Positions 44,885-52,774 of a DNA stretch of 64,000 bases are shown in pieces (position 1 is the stretch's first letter; each line of letters begins with the position of its first letter). The notes below the pieces were generated by a model, which was given only the letters and a program-made list of their open reading frames with translations, was not told the DNA's origin and did not search any database. The stretch is from Flaviflagellibacter sp963786225 (GTDB lineage: Bacteria > Pseudomonadota > Alphaproteobacteria > Rhizobiales > Methylopilaceae): assembly GCA_963786225.1 (NCBI GenBank), contig CAWAYQ010000001.1:248001-312000 (forward strand), given 5' to 3'. The position numbers were made by a program, and so were the translations under genes.

Positions 44885-45095
44885 AGTCTCCCGGACAAGC
44901 TGCAGCACCGAACTCGGGCCTGCCCGAGTTACAGAGCTGCACGTGAGCGCAGCGCCGATCCGGGACCCAGGATTGAAGTGGCGCCGAAGGCGCACTCGTA
45001 TTCCTGCTGAGATTTATAGAGAGGCGGCTGCGCCGCCACTTCGCTCCTGGACCCCGGATCTTCACTGCACTTCGTGCAGCTTGTCCGGGGTACGC
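44885..45095. repeat. family C unit with a single A hairpin flanked by a 6-bp direct repeat
   Basis: In the left C arm, GCTGCA (44899-44904 and 44936-44941) flanks a 31-base insert containing AACTCGGGCCTGCCCGAGTT. The empty equivalent at 41844 reads GACAAGCTGCACGCAGTGCA. Right arm at 45050-45090 (CCCCGGATC ... CTTGTCCGGGG). Confidence 0.8.
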
Positions 45096-45337
45096 ACGAT
45101 ATGCCCGACATTCGTAATGACAACATAGGGCGGCGCATCGTCGGCGAGACGATGGTGGAACGCCTCGCCGGCGCAGTGGTCGTTGACCTTCAGGACGCCC
45201 AGCCTGCCGCGCGAGGCGGCTTGGGAGGCTACGCGGCGCAGCCATTGTGCATCACTTAGGGTTCCGGTGCCGGGCCGACCGTCCCGGGGTTTCCCGTACC
45301 ATTCTGTACGGAAGCGGCCGGTTCCCCCTCTCCCGCC

Positions 45338-45430
45338 TGAACTCGGGTGTTCCCGAGTTCAGCACCTCGATGAACTCGGGTGTTCCCGAGTTCATCACTA
45401 GCCAAGTCGGGTAGACCCGACTTGGCTCGG
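45338..45430. repeat. three family A hairpins in tandem
   Basis: Two near-identical CTGAACTCGGGTGTTCCCGAGTTCA-type hairpins (about 45339 and 45372) and one CCAAGTCGGGTAGACCCGACTT (about 45403), inside CTCTCCCGCC ... CGGGAGAGG arms of family B. No gene in 45096-45519. Confidence 0.8.
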
Positions 45431-45519
45431 GAGAGGCAACATCCACCCCGCCGCCATAACAAAACCATGCGGACGCCCTAGATGGCGGAGGGGCTTCGAA
45501 TTCAAGTCGGAGACTTGAA

Positions 45520-46038
45520 ATGCAGCATCTGGCGCCCACCCTGGCCATCACATTGGCCCTCACGGGCTCGGCATTTTCCGCCGGAAAGCCCACCGCTGCC
45601 GACGTCGTCATCATCATCGACGGCGTCGATGCCGGCAAAGGCATCGTCAACGTTGCCCTGTGCGATACCGGGCCCCTGGAAGAATGCAGAAAGTTCTCCG
45701 GCGGCCAGCCGGCCGGCGCGGAAACCCTGGGCTTCCACTTCTCCGGCATCCCGCCGGGCCGCTATGCCGTCGTCGGATACCAGGACATCGACGCCAGCGG
45801 CGGAAACCAGCGCAACATGCTCGGAATGCCCAAGGAGCCCTTCGCGCTGGGCAATGGCACGGACGTAAAACTGTTCCCGCCACCGACCTTTGACGATCTG
45901 GCCACGCCCATCGTGGAAGGCCCCAACGTCGTGCGGCTGACGCTTCGGACGGTGACCGGGACGAAGAAGAAAAAGGACGTCCCGACGCTGCCGCCGGAAG
46001 CGGTGCCTTTGGTGCTGGTCGACTTGCCGAAGCAGTAA
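45520..46038 (+). CDS. DUF2141 secreted protein, copy 1
   Basis: 172 residues with a signal peptide (LAPTLAITLALTGSAFSAG). The DUF2141 domain reads VVIIIDGVDAGKGIVNVALC, GFHFSGIPPGRYAVVGYQDI and GMPKEPFALGNGTDVKLFPP, an extracellular beta-sandwich of unknown role. Two conserved cysteines (ALCDTGPLEEC) probably form a disulfide. Its tandem copy begins 5 bases downstream, so the two are co-transcribed. Confidence 0.85.
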   Translation: MQHLAPTLAITLALTGSAFSAGKPTAADVVIIIDGVDAGKGIVNVALCDTGPLEECRKFSGGQPAGAETLGFHFSGIPPGRYAVVGYQDIDASGGNQRNMLGMPKEPFALGNGTDVKLFPPPTFDDLATPIVEGPNVVRLTLRTVTGTKKKKDVPTLPPEAVPLVLVDLPKQ

Positions 46039-46043
46039 CCCCC

Positions 46044-46592
46044 ATGTCGAGGCCGAAGAGTTCGATGCGGCACCTGGCCACGGCTCTGGCAATCACGTTT
46101 GCCCTCACCGGTGCGTCTCTCGCCGCCGGAGAGCCCGGCACGGCCGAAGTCGTGATCATCATCGACGGCGTGGATGTCGGCAAAGGCATGGTCGACGTCG
46201 CCTTCTGCGATTCCGGCCCGCTGGACAAATGCACCCAGTTCGGCGGCAAGCAGCCGGCCAGCGCGGAGACCCTCGGCTTCCGCTTCGAAAACATCCCGCC
46301 CGGCCGCTATGCCTTTGTCGGATATCAGGACCTCGACAGCAGCGGCGAAATGGAGCGCAACTTTCTCGGAATGCCCGAGGAGCCCTTCGCGCTGGGCAAT
46401 GCCGGCATGGACGTAAGACTGTTCCCGCCGCCGGACTTCGAGGATATCGCCACAACGGTCGTGGAAGGCCCCAATACCGAGCGGCTGACGCTCCGAACCA
46501 TGAGCGGGACGGCCAAGAAACCGGATGTACCCACCCTCCCGCCGGAAGCGGTGCCCTTGATGCTCGTCGAACCGCCGAAGCCGCAGCCGTAG
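46044..46592 (+). CDS. DUF2141 secreted protein, copy 2
   Basis: 182 residues. Signal peptide HLATALAITFALTGASLAAG and the same domain as copy 1 (VVIIIDGVDVGKGMVDVAFC, FRFENIPPGRYAFVGYQDLD, GMPEEPFALGNAGMDVRLFP), clearly a tandem duplication. The C-terminal KKPDVPTLPPEAVPLML is shared by both. A third, wrecked copy follows at 46945. Divergence is moderate, so the duplication is not recent. Start could also be the internal Met of MRHLATA. Confidence 0.85.
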   Translation: MSRPKSSMRHLATALAITFALTGASLAAGEPGTAEVVIIIDGVDVGKGMVDVAFCDSGPLDKCTQFGGKQPASAETLGFRFENIPPGRYAFVGYQDLDSSGEMERNFLGMPEEPFALGNAGMDVRLFPPPDFEDIATTVVEGPNTERLTLRTMSGTAKKPDVPTLPPEAVPLMLVEPPKPQP

Positions 46593-46599
46593 CCTTGTC

Positions 46600-46730
46600 C
46601 CCTCTCCCCTCTCCCGAGCCAAGTCGGGTTTACCCGACTTGGCCACTTAAGAACTGAACTCGGGAACACCCGAGTTCAGTTGGGAGAGGGCGACTCGGCG
46701 CGGTAGCGCCGAGCGGGGTGAGGGGTAACG
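46600..46730. repeat. family A pair nested in family B
   Basis: CCCTCTCCCGAG arm, hairpins GCCAAGTCGGGTTTACCCG... (about 46617) and TGAACTCGGGAACACCC... (about 46656), then GGGAGAGGGCGACTCGGCG and GAGCGGGGTGAGGGGT. Same arrangement as 41640 and 49795. Confidence 0.85.
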
Positions 46731-46854
46731 CCCGCGCCGCTTACGCCTGACCGGATAGCGCGCAAAGTTCCTGCGCTGGGGCAAACCTCGGTCGTACCTC
46801 AGCGTAAATTGGTATAACTTGATCCAGATTTTACGTGGCCCGACATATGTCGGC

Positions 46855-46935
46855 ATGAGCGAACACGTCATCCTTCTTGCGACACTCACTTTCACTGTGT
46901 TGATCGTGGCGGCCATCGTATGGACCTGGCCCTGA
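46855..46935 (+). CDS. 26-residue single-span membrane micro-ORF, copy 1
   Basis: The peptide is MSEHVILLATLTFTVLIVAA then IVWTWP: a short N-terminus and one hydrophobic span ending in a Trp-x-Trp-Pro motif. A second copy lies at 47249 with a shared upstream block (AATTGGTATAACTTGATCC, then TTTTAC and GACATA). Between copies at least eight codons differ only by synonymous changes, which points to selection on the peptide. Size and build resemble type I toxins or small membrane regulators. Confidence 0.5.
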   Translation: MSEHVILLATLTFTVLIVAAIVWTWP

Positions 46936-46944
46936 TCACGCTTG

Positions 46945-47043
46945 GCGAGAACGAGCGCAACACCGAATGCCCAGGAAGCCCTTCGCGCTGAGAAAATGCC
47001 CGCAATGCGCGGAGGCGAAACTGTTCCCGCCTCCGGACGTCCG
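46945..47043 (+). pseudogene. remnant of a third DUF2141 copy
   Basis: GGCGAGAACGAGCGCAACAC, then GAATGCCCAGGAAGCCCTTC, GCGCTGAG and CTGTTCCCGCCTCCGGACG align with the region of copies 1 and 2 encoding ERNFLGMPEEPFALGN to LFPPPDF, with several indels. Neither end is present. Confidence 0.65.
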
Positions 47044-47248
47044 TTGCTGAAAGCCCTGGCCCCGACAGGGGCCGCCGGCGGTGAGCGGGAGAGGGATAAC
47101 GCCCTTTTTGATAGTCACTCCCCTCACCCGTCACACTTGAGTATGACCGCGGCTTCCTCTGCCGGCGCAAATCGCACCGCGGTAAGGCGTTTCAGCGTGA
47201 AATTGGTATAACTTGATCCCGGGTTTTACATGGCCGACATAAGCGCGC

Positions 47249-47488
47249 ATGAGTGAATCTGTCATCCTTGTTGCAACCCTGGCCTTCACCGCGTCGATCG
47301 TCGCGGCGATCGTATGGACATGGCCCCGATCACCTCTTGGCTCAGAGACCCCTCACCCGGTCACGCTGGCGCGTGACTCGACCGAGAGCCCCCTCACCCG
47401 GTCACGCTGCCGCGTGACTCGACCTCTCCCACAAGGAGAGAGGGTGGAATTGCGGCCGGCGCGACGGAATCCGTCACGCGCAATCTGA
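47249..47488 (+). CDS. membrane micro-ORF, copy 2 (read-through into repeat)
   Basis: The first 26 codons give MSESVILVATLAFTASIVAA and IVWTWP, paralogous to copy 1. The stop TGA of copy 1 is CGA here, so the frame runs on for 53 codons through a family B repeat (PHPVTLARDSTESP). The extension is therefore almost certainly not ancestral. Upstream block (47195-47245) matches copy 1 and a decayed third version is seen near 48165-48215 without the peptide. Confidence 0.45.
   Translation: MSESVILVATLAFTASIVAAIVWTWPRSPLGSETPHPVTLARDSTESPLTRSRCRVTRPLPQGERVELRPARRNPSRAI
47350..47460. repeat. family B palindromic repeat
   Basis: CCCCTCACCCGGTCACGCTG-GCGCGTGACTCGACC units, two in tandem, ending CTCTCCCACAAGGAGAGAGG. 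The same element occurs at 56400 and 57455-57770 and is common in Hyphomicrobiales. Confidence 0.75.
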
Positions 47489-47711
47489 TTCCGAATCGCA
47501 CAATCCCGCTCAGAACACGCGAGAGATACATCACTCCACGCCGCAACCCCGCGCGAACACACCGCCCTATCCCCCCGTACTCAAACAACAAATCACGCTC
47601 CGCTCTCTTCACCTCACGCATCCGTGATCTGCGTCGCGTCAGAAAACAGGCGCACCGATTCGCGTGAATCGCCTAGCCTGCGCGTGCGACACCGCCAACG
47701 GGGGAATACCG

Positions 47712-47921
47712 ATGACGACGAAGCCGAATGATTCCGGCGTACGGACGCACACGTCTGTACACAAAGAGCATTTCGAAATCCTCGATCTCGCGGAAGCCCG
47801 CGAGATCCCGGTCGCCAGGGCGCGAAAGCTTGTCCGCGAATATGGACATGCGGGAGATACGCTGAGGCAGATCGCCCGGTTTGCGCTCACTGTGGACGCG
47901 CCCGGCCGAAAACGCGGCTGA
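47712..47921 (+). CDS. small protein, DUF3606-like
   Basis: 69 residues. FEILDLAEAREIPVARARKL and VREYGHAGDTLRQIARF are colinear with the 7260 paralogue. ATG at 47712 has GGGGGA before it. The 3' end of this gene is copied, in decayed form, at 50614-50700. Likely a small stress-type protein; unproven. Confidence 0.6.
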   Translation: MTTKPNDSGVRTHTSVHKEHFEILDLAEAREIPVARARKLVREYGHAGDTLRQIARFALTVDAPGRKRG

Positions 47922-47939
47922 CACGCCGCACTTCCCCTC

Positions 47940-48215
47940 TCCCGCGAGCCAGGTCGGGTTTACCCGACATGGCCATTCAAGAACCTGAACCCGGGAACAA
48001 CCGCGTTCAGCGGAGAGGGCCAACTCGACCCGAACTCGGGTTTACCCGAGTTCGGGTCACTTCAGTGCTCAACTCGGCGATAGCCGAGTTGAGCGGCGAG
48101 CGGGGTAATCCGCTCGCGGGAGTCCGAGCCCCCTCACCGGTCACGCTTGAGCAGCGTGTGCTTCCTCCGCTGGCGCAAATCGCGCCGGGGCCGTGTCCCG
48201 GTTTGAATTTGGTAG
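47940..48215. repeat. four family A hairpins and a B arm
   Basis: CCAGGTCGGGTTTACCCGACATGG, TGAACCCGGGAACAACCGCGTTCA, CGAACTCGGGTTTACCCGAGTTCG and CTCAACTCGGCGATAGCCGA... follow one another at about 47950-48095, with TCGGCGATAGCCGA loops. The B-type GAGCGGGGTAATCCGCTCGC follows. 48140-48215 resembles the leader of the micro-ORFs. Confidence 0.75.
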
Positions 48216-48392
48216 ATGCCTCAAGGCCATAAAGGCGAGAAACGCCCCGCCGGCGCGCCGACGCACCGGCCCGACGAAGACGTGACACGACCGGGCATTC
48301 CAGCGCGACGGGCGTCTGAACGGGCGTTTCGCACGACCCTGGGCAGCGCGCTTGCTTCTAGCCTCGTCGCGGTTGGCTCCTACATCCCTTAA
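48216..48392 (+). CDS. possible small protein fragment
   Basis: 58 codons. The opening MPQGHKGEKRPA resembles the N-terminus of a short protein widespread in Bradyrhizobium-like bacteria, but the rest (GAPTHRPDEDVTRPGIPARR) does not continue it. Probably a remnant fused to unrelated sequence. Confidence 0.3.
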   Translation: MPQGHKGEKRPAGAPTHRPDEDVTRPGIPARRASERAFRTTLGSALASSLVAVGSYIP

Positions 48393-48499
48393 GCCGGAGG
48401 AACTGCTTCGCCTCCTGCCTCCTGTGTGCCGCTGCCCGCGAAATGATCGCGTCCCGCGCGACAGGGATCTCCGAGAAGAAAACCGATCGGGAGGAAGGA

Positions 48500-49786
48500 A
48501 TGCATCGAGGATATCAACTTGTCTTCGTGGCGGCACTGCTGTCGACGAGTGCTTTGGCTGAAGCCCCCGTTGCACCTGCGAAAGTTACGGGCAATTTCGA
48601 GGGCGATTACACAATCCTCCAACCACTTGCGGACAAGCCCGCTCAAATTCAGATTCCTGTGTACGGCAATGTGCACTACGTGCCCTCAACGCCTGAAACC
48701 ATCACCTGGGGCTACCTGCCCAACAAGGACTCCAAGCCGTTTCTAACCGTGCCCTCCAGCGCGGTGGTGGTGTTCGATACGGTTTCCCATGAGGGCATCT
48801 TGGAGGATCAGGGGCGAAATCCGACGAAATACTTCGGCGCCTATGGCGTCGGCCAGCAGCACATCCTCACGGATGCAGCGGCGATCGCCGCGTCGCGGAT
48901 CGAGCACGACTTCATCCAGGCCGGGCCGCACATCGTGACCGGTCCCATCGAGGTCGAAGGGGCCGAACCCGGCGATGTCCTCGTGGTGGAGACGCTGGAC
49001 CTGAAACCGCGCGCTCCCTACGGCGTCGTGACCAACCGTCATGGGAAGGGCGCGCTGCCTGGCGAATTCCCCGAAACGGAAAAACCGGATCCGGCCGCGT
49101 CGGCCGAAAATCCCGAGCTCTACCGCAATGTCTCGATCTTCACGCCAATCCGGAAGTTTCATAACCATTGGTACGGAGTGATGCAGAACAAGGACAAGGA
49201 AGACGTGTTCTTCCCGGTGGACCCCTTCCTCGGCATCATTGGAATTGCGCCCAATACGAGCGAGAAGCCGAATTCGATCCCGCCGGGAGCCCATGGCGGC
49301 AACCTCGATGTTGCAGCAGCCATGGGCGTTGGCTCGAAGCTCTATCTGCCGGTCCAGGTTGCCGGCGCTCTGTTCTATGTCGGAGACCCCCACAGCGCGC
49401 AGGGCAATGGCGAGGTCGCACTCACGGCACTTGAACTGCCGCAGCGGGCCACACTGCGGCTCACGCTTCTCAAGAAAGGCGATGAACGCATCCCGGGCAA
49501 GGAGCTGAGCCAGCCATTCGGCGAGACCGACGAGTTCTGGATTCCGATCGGGCTCAATCCGGACCTGAACGAGGCCATGAAGGACAGCGTCCGTCAGTCG
49601 ATCGGGTTCTTGAGCCGGAGCCTCAACATGGATCGCGCCACCGCGTTCGCCTATCTGAGCGCCGCGACCGATTTCAACGTGTCGCAGGTCGTGGATCGGA
49701 CGAAGGGTGTCCATTCCCTGATCCGCAAGGCTGACTTTGCCGGCACCTCGGTCATGCGAGAACCGCCTCTATCGGCGGTCAAGTAA
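48500..49786 (+). CDS. secreted acetamidase/formamidase family protein
   Basis: 428 residues with a signal peptide (YQLVFVAALLSTSALA). The FmdA/AmdA fold is clear from SHEGILEDQG, GPIEVEGAEPGDVLVVETLD, PPGAHGGNLDVA (the His-Gly-Gly-Asn signature), KLYLPVQVAGALFYVGDPHS and the acidic QGNGEVA. These enzymes hydrolyse short amides. Catalysis in the periplasm is implied by the signal. ATG preceded by GAGGAAGGA. It stands alone between repeat clusters. Confidence 0.88.
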   Translation: MHRGYQLVFVAALLSTSALAEAPVAPAKVTGNFEGDYTILQPLADKPAQIQIPVYGNVHYVPSTPETITWGYLPNKDSKPFLTVPSSAVVVFDTVSHEGILEDQGRNPTKYFGAYGVGQQHILTDAAAIAASRIEHDFIQAGPHIVTGPIEVEGAEPGDVLVVETLDLKPRAPYGVVTNRHGKGALPGEFPETEKPDPAASAENPELYRNVSIFTPIRKFHNHWYGVMQNKDKEDVFFPVDPFLGIIGIAPNTSEKPNSIPPGAHGGNLDVAAAMGVGSKLYLPVQVAGALFYVGDPHSAQGNGEVALTALELPQRATLRLTLLKKGDERIPGKELSQPFGETDEFWIPIGLNPDLNEAMKDSVRQSIGFLSRSLNMDRATAFAYLSAATDFNVSQVVDRTKGVHSLIRKADFAGTSVMREPPLSAVK

Positions 49787-49794
49787 GGACGCCT

Positions 49795-49895
49795 TTTTTC
49801 CCTCTCCCCGAGCCAAGTCGGGTTTACCCGACTTGGCCACTTAAGAGTTGGGAGAGGGCCAACTCGGCGCGGTAGCGCCGAGCGGGGTGAAGGGT
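49795..49895. repeat. family A hairpin nested in family B
   Basis: CCCTCTCCCCGAG ... GCCAAGTCGGGTTTACCCG... (about 49812-49836) ... GGGAGAGGGCC ... GGCGCGGTAGCGCC ... GCGGGGTGAAGGG. Here the second A hairpin is missing. The B tail supplies the AGGG used by the next gene. Confidence 0.8.
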
Positions 49896-49901
49896 ATTGC
49901 G

Positions 49902-50576
49902 ATGAATCTTGTCATTCGCACTGCAAAGGCCGTCGTTACAGGCCTGCTTGTCCTGGGTATTCTCACCTTCGTACCGGCCGGGACTTTGGCCTATTGGCAG
50001 GGCTGGGCTTTCATTATTGTCCTCACGGTCTCGACGAACATCATCGGCGTCTATCTCGCACTTACGGATCCCGTATTGCTCGAGCGGCGCATCAAGGCCG
50101 GGCCCGGCGCCGAAACGCGACCGTTGCAGAAAGCGCTTATCGCTCTCGCGTTTGCCGGCGCGATCGGGCTGGTGATCGTCTCCGCGCTCGATTATCGCTT
50201 CGGCTGGTCGCATGTGCCCGCATGGGTTTCGGTGTTCGGAAATGTCCTCGTGGCGCTCGGGCTCATGATCGACCTCCTGGTCTTGCGCGAGAACAGCTAC
50301 GGTTCCGCAACGATCGAGAAGATGGAGGGCCAGAAGGTCATCTCCACCGGCCCATACGCATTGGTGCGGCACCCCATGTATGTCGGCGTGCTGATCATGT
50401 TCATCGGCGTGCCGCTGGCGCTGGGCTCATATTGGGGCCTGCTCTTCATGCTGCTCAACGCGCCGCTCCTGATGCTGCGCATCCTGGACGAAGAGAAAAT
50501 GCTGAGATCGGACCTCGACGGCTACACGGACTATGTGCGGACGGTGCGCTACCGGCTGGTGCCCGGACTGTGGTGA
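49902..50576 (+). CDS. isoprenylcysteine carboxyl-methyltransferase (ICMT)-like membrane protein
   Basis: 224 residues, about five membrane helices. The C-terminal hallmark is KVISTGPYALVRHPMYVGVL, followed by EEKMLRSDLDGYTDYVR, as in the ICMT/PEMT/NnrU group of S-adenosylmethionine-dependent membrane methyltransferases. Substrate unknown; bacteria lack the eukaryotic CaaX substrate. ATG at 49902; the longer frame extends into repeat. Confidence 0.88.
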   Translation: MNLVIRTAKAVVTGLLVLGILTFVPAGTLAYWQGWAFIIVLTVSTNIIGVYLALTDPVLLERRIKAGPGAETRPLQKALIALAFAGAIGLVIVSALDYRFGWSHVPAWVSVFGNVLVALGLMIDLLVLRENSYGSATIEKMEGQKVISTGPYALVRHPMYVGVLIMFIGVPLALGSYWGLLFMLLNAPLLMLRILDEEKMLRSDLDGYTDYVRTVRYRLVPGLW

Positions 50577-50613
50577 CTTTTCTCCGATTGGCTGCGATGT
50601 GCTCATGAGGAAC

Positions 50614-50700
50614 CAAGGCGCGAAAGCTTGTCCGCGAATATGGACATGCGGGAGATACGGCAGATCGCCCGTTTGCGCTCACCGAAAACCCGGCAGACAC
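50614..50700 (+). pseudogene. decayed 3' copy of the 47712 gene
   Basis: Matches 47816-47910 closely: GCGCGAAAGCTTGTCCGCGA, then ATATGGACATGCGGGAGATA and CGGCAGATCGCCCG. Small gaps remove the frame. Next to it, 50735-50775 has CTGCTCCCGCCGCCGGGCTT, reminiscent of the DUF2141 end, so a block of this neighbourhood was once duplicated. 50780-50960 holds nothing recognised. Confidence 0.7.
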
Positions 50701-50963
50701 CCCTCCCTTCCCCTCTCCTGCGTGCTGCAGAGCAATCTCGGAATCCGAGACGAACTGCTCCCGCCGCCGGGCTTCGGCGTACCTGCGAGCTGTCCGGCTT
50801 TGGATCGTTCTCCTCTTTCAGGCGTTTAGACTGCTGGAGCTCGCTGGCGCCGTGCGTCGGAAGGCGAGCATTTCAAGCGATTCCTCTGGCTAGTTCCTCC
50901 TAATGAGCGCACAAAGTGTGGCTCAGCATGCAAACTCGGCGAGACCGAGGGCAGAAAGCAGTC

Positions 50964-51437
50964 ATGTCATCAAATTCAGTTCCCCTCGTCCTCGTCGTAG
51001 AAGATGAAATGGTATTACGGATGCGCGCTGTCGATATCGTCGAGGATGCTGGTTTCAAGGCGGTCGAAGCGGTCAGCGCCGACGAAGCGCTTTCGATCCT
51101 GGAATCGCGATCCGACATATCTCTCCTGCTTTCCGACATTCAAATGCCCGGCACCATGGACGGGTTGAAGCTCGCCCACGCGGTGCACGATCGATGGCCG
51201 GGCATCAAAATCATTCTGGTCTCGGGTCAGGTCCAACCGACCGACGAGGATAAGCCTGCCGACAGCCGCTTTTTTGGCAAGCCGCTTGAAGTAAAACAGA
51301 TGATTGCCGAGTTGAAGGAGATGGTCGGTACGGGCGTACTGAAGGTCGTTCCCGAGGCGGCCATTCCGCTGGCGGTTGAAGCGATCGCCAAAAATGGACC
51401 GCGGCAGGTTCGATCGCAGCAGCGCAGGAATCGCTGA
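50964..51437 (+). CDS. single-domain response regulator (CheY-like)
   Basis: 157 residues. Acidic pair ED (VVEDE), phosphoacceptor Asp58 in LLLSDIQMPG, Ser/Thr in ILVSGQ and Lys in FGKPLE. The 40-residue tail has no DNA-binding domain. It lies 9 bases upstream of the HWE kinase gene, its probable partner. ATG (MSSNS) preferred over a longer frame start at 50916. Output unknown: a stand-alone receiver of the type that serves as phosphate shuttle or anti-regulator. Confidence 0.85.
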   Translation: MSSNSVPLVLVVEDEMVLRMRAVDIVEDAGFKAVEAVSADEALSILESRSDISLLLSDIQMPGTMDGLKLAHAVHDRWPGIKIILVSGQVQPTDEDKPADSRFFGKPLEVKQMIAELKEMVGTGVLKVVPEAAIPLAVEAIAKNGPRQVRSQQRRNR

Positions 51438-51446
51438 CGGCGGAAA

Positions 51447-52145
51447 ATGACGCCCTTCGCCTGTCTGCTGGAACAAGCGACTATCGATGCGGAGGTTCTG
51501 CTGGCGCAGGCCGGTATTGACGCGAAGGAGCGTGAAGCGGCGGACAAACTGCAGAAGCTTATTCTCGAGGAACTGCATCATCGGATCAAGAATACGCTCG
51601 CAACCGTAAGTGCGATCGCATCTCAAAGCATCCGGATGGCGACGAGCCTCGATCATGCGCAGCAGGCGATAGAGGGACGGCTGCTCGCATTGGGTCGGGC
51701 CCATGATCTCCTGATGCGGGTAAGTTGGGCGAAGGCCGGGCTGGCTCACACGGTGCGCGGCGCCACCGAGCCCTATGACAGCAAAGGCGACGGGCGATTT
51801 TCTTTCGACGGACCGGACATTGCGATCGCCTCCGGAGCCGTCATCGCGCTTGCGATGACATTCAACGAGCTATGCACCAACACGACCAAGTTCGGCGCAT
51901 TATCGGTTCCCGAGGGCCGTGTAATGATTTCCTGGAAAATCGACGATGCAGCCCAGCGCTTGCGCCTGACATGGACCGAAACCGGGGGACCATTCGTGCA
52001 GGAGCCAACACGCCGGAGCTTCGGCACCCGCATGATGGGTTCGCTCGGGCAGCAGTTGAGCGGCAAAGTGCAGCTTTCCTACGAGGCCACCGGCTTTGTC
52101 TACGTGCTCGACGTTCCGTTGAGTTCGCTCACGGCGAGGCCGTGA
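51447..52145 (+). CDS. HWE/HisKA_2-family histidine kinase, soluble
   Basis: 232 residues with no sensor or membrane segment. Dimerisation helix with the phosphoacceptor in ELHHRIKNTLATVSAIASQS (His45), then an HWE-type HATPase (AMTFNELCTNTTKFGAL, N box with Asn; and SFGTRMMGSLGQQLSG at the C-terminus). HWE kinases are frequent in rhizobia. It is paired with the receiver gene upstream; the stimulus must come from a partner protein. Confidence 0.87.
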   Translation: MTPFACLLEQATIDAEVLLAQAGIDAKEREAADKLQKLILEELHHRIKNTLATVSAIASQSIRMATSLDHAQQAIEGRLLALGRAHDLLMRVSWAKAGLAHTVRGATEPYDSKGDGRFSFDGPDIAIASGAVIALAMTFNELCTNTTKFGALSVPEGRVMISWKIDDAAQRLRLTWTETGGPFVQEPTRRSFGTRMMGSLGQQLSGKVQLSYEATGFVYVLDVPLSSLTARP

Positions 52146-52290
52146 TTGTCTGCCAGCGCGATCGTTCCCCTCGCGGCGGCGGCTCCTCCTCTTCCCTCTC
52201 GGGAGGGCGCGCCGCTTCGCAGCGGCGCTCGTCGCGATCCGGGCCGGATTCCTTTATGCTTGGCGCAAAGCGTGGAGAGTTCTCGGGACA

Positions 52291-52734
52291 ATGGCTACCC
52301 GACAAATCGAGACGAGTATCGAGATTGCCGCTCCGCCCGCGCGGGTGTGGGGGATCCTCACGGACTTTGCCAGGATGCCGGCCTGGAATCCGTTCATTAA
52401 GTCGGTCTCTGGCGATCTGACGACCGGCAGTCGCCTCTCTGTTCTCATTGCACCGCCGGGCAAATCCGGAATGCGGTTCAGGCCGACCGTGATTGCGGTT
52501 CATCCGGAGCGCGAACTGCGATGGTTAGGCCGCGTGCTCATTCCCGGTCTATTCGACGGCGAGCACTATTTTCGCCTTGATCCGATAGAGGGCGGCCAAA
52601 CGCGCTTCACCCACGGTGAGAAGTTCTCCGGCCTTCTGGTCCCGCTGCTTGGCGGCGCTCTTTCCGCGACAGAGGCAGGATTCCATTCAATGAATGCGGC
52701 CTTGAAGAAGCGCGCCGAAGGAAGTGACGCGTAA
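52291..52734 (+). CDS. SRPBCC/polyketide-cyclase-like protein
   Basis: 147 residues of the START/Bet v1 helix-grip fold: IETSIEIAAPPARVWGILTD, FARMPAWNPFIKSVSG, DGEHYFRLDPIEGGQTRF and the long C-terminal helix GFHSMNAALKKRAEG. Such proteins bind hydrophobic ligands; function otherwise unknown. Single gene with ATG start. Confidence 0.85.
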   Translation: MATRQIETSIEIAAPPARVWGILTDFARMPAWNPFIKSVSGDLTTGSRLSVLIAPPGKSGMRFRPTVIAVHPERELRWLGRVLIPGLFDGEHYFRLDPIEGGQTRFTHGEKFSGLLVPLLGGALSATEAGFHSMNAALKKRAEGSDA

Positions 52735-52774
52735 GCGGTGCCGTCGACCTCGCAGGCGCCGAAGCGCAGCGCGT

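Noticed and set aside
37081..48100. Regularly recurring palindromes as a possible CRISPR array
   Set aside because: Spacing is irregular, units are paired hairpins rather than identical direct repeats, there are no unique spacers of constant length and no cas genes.
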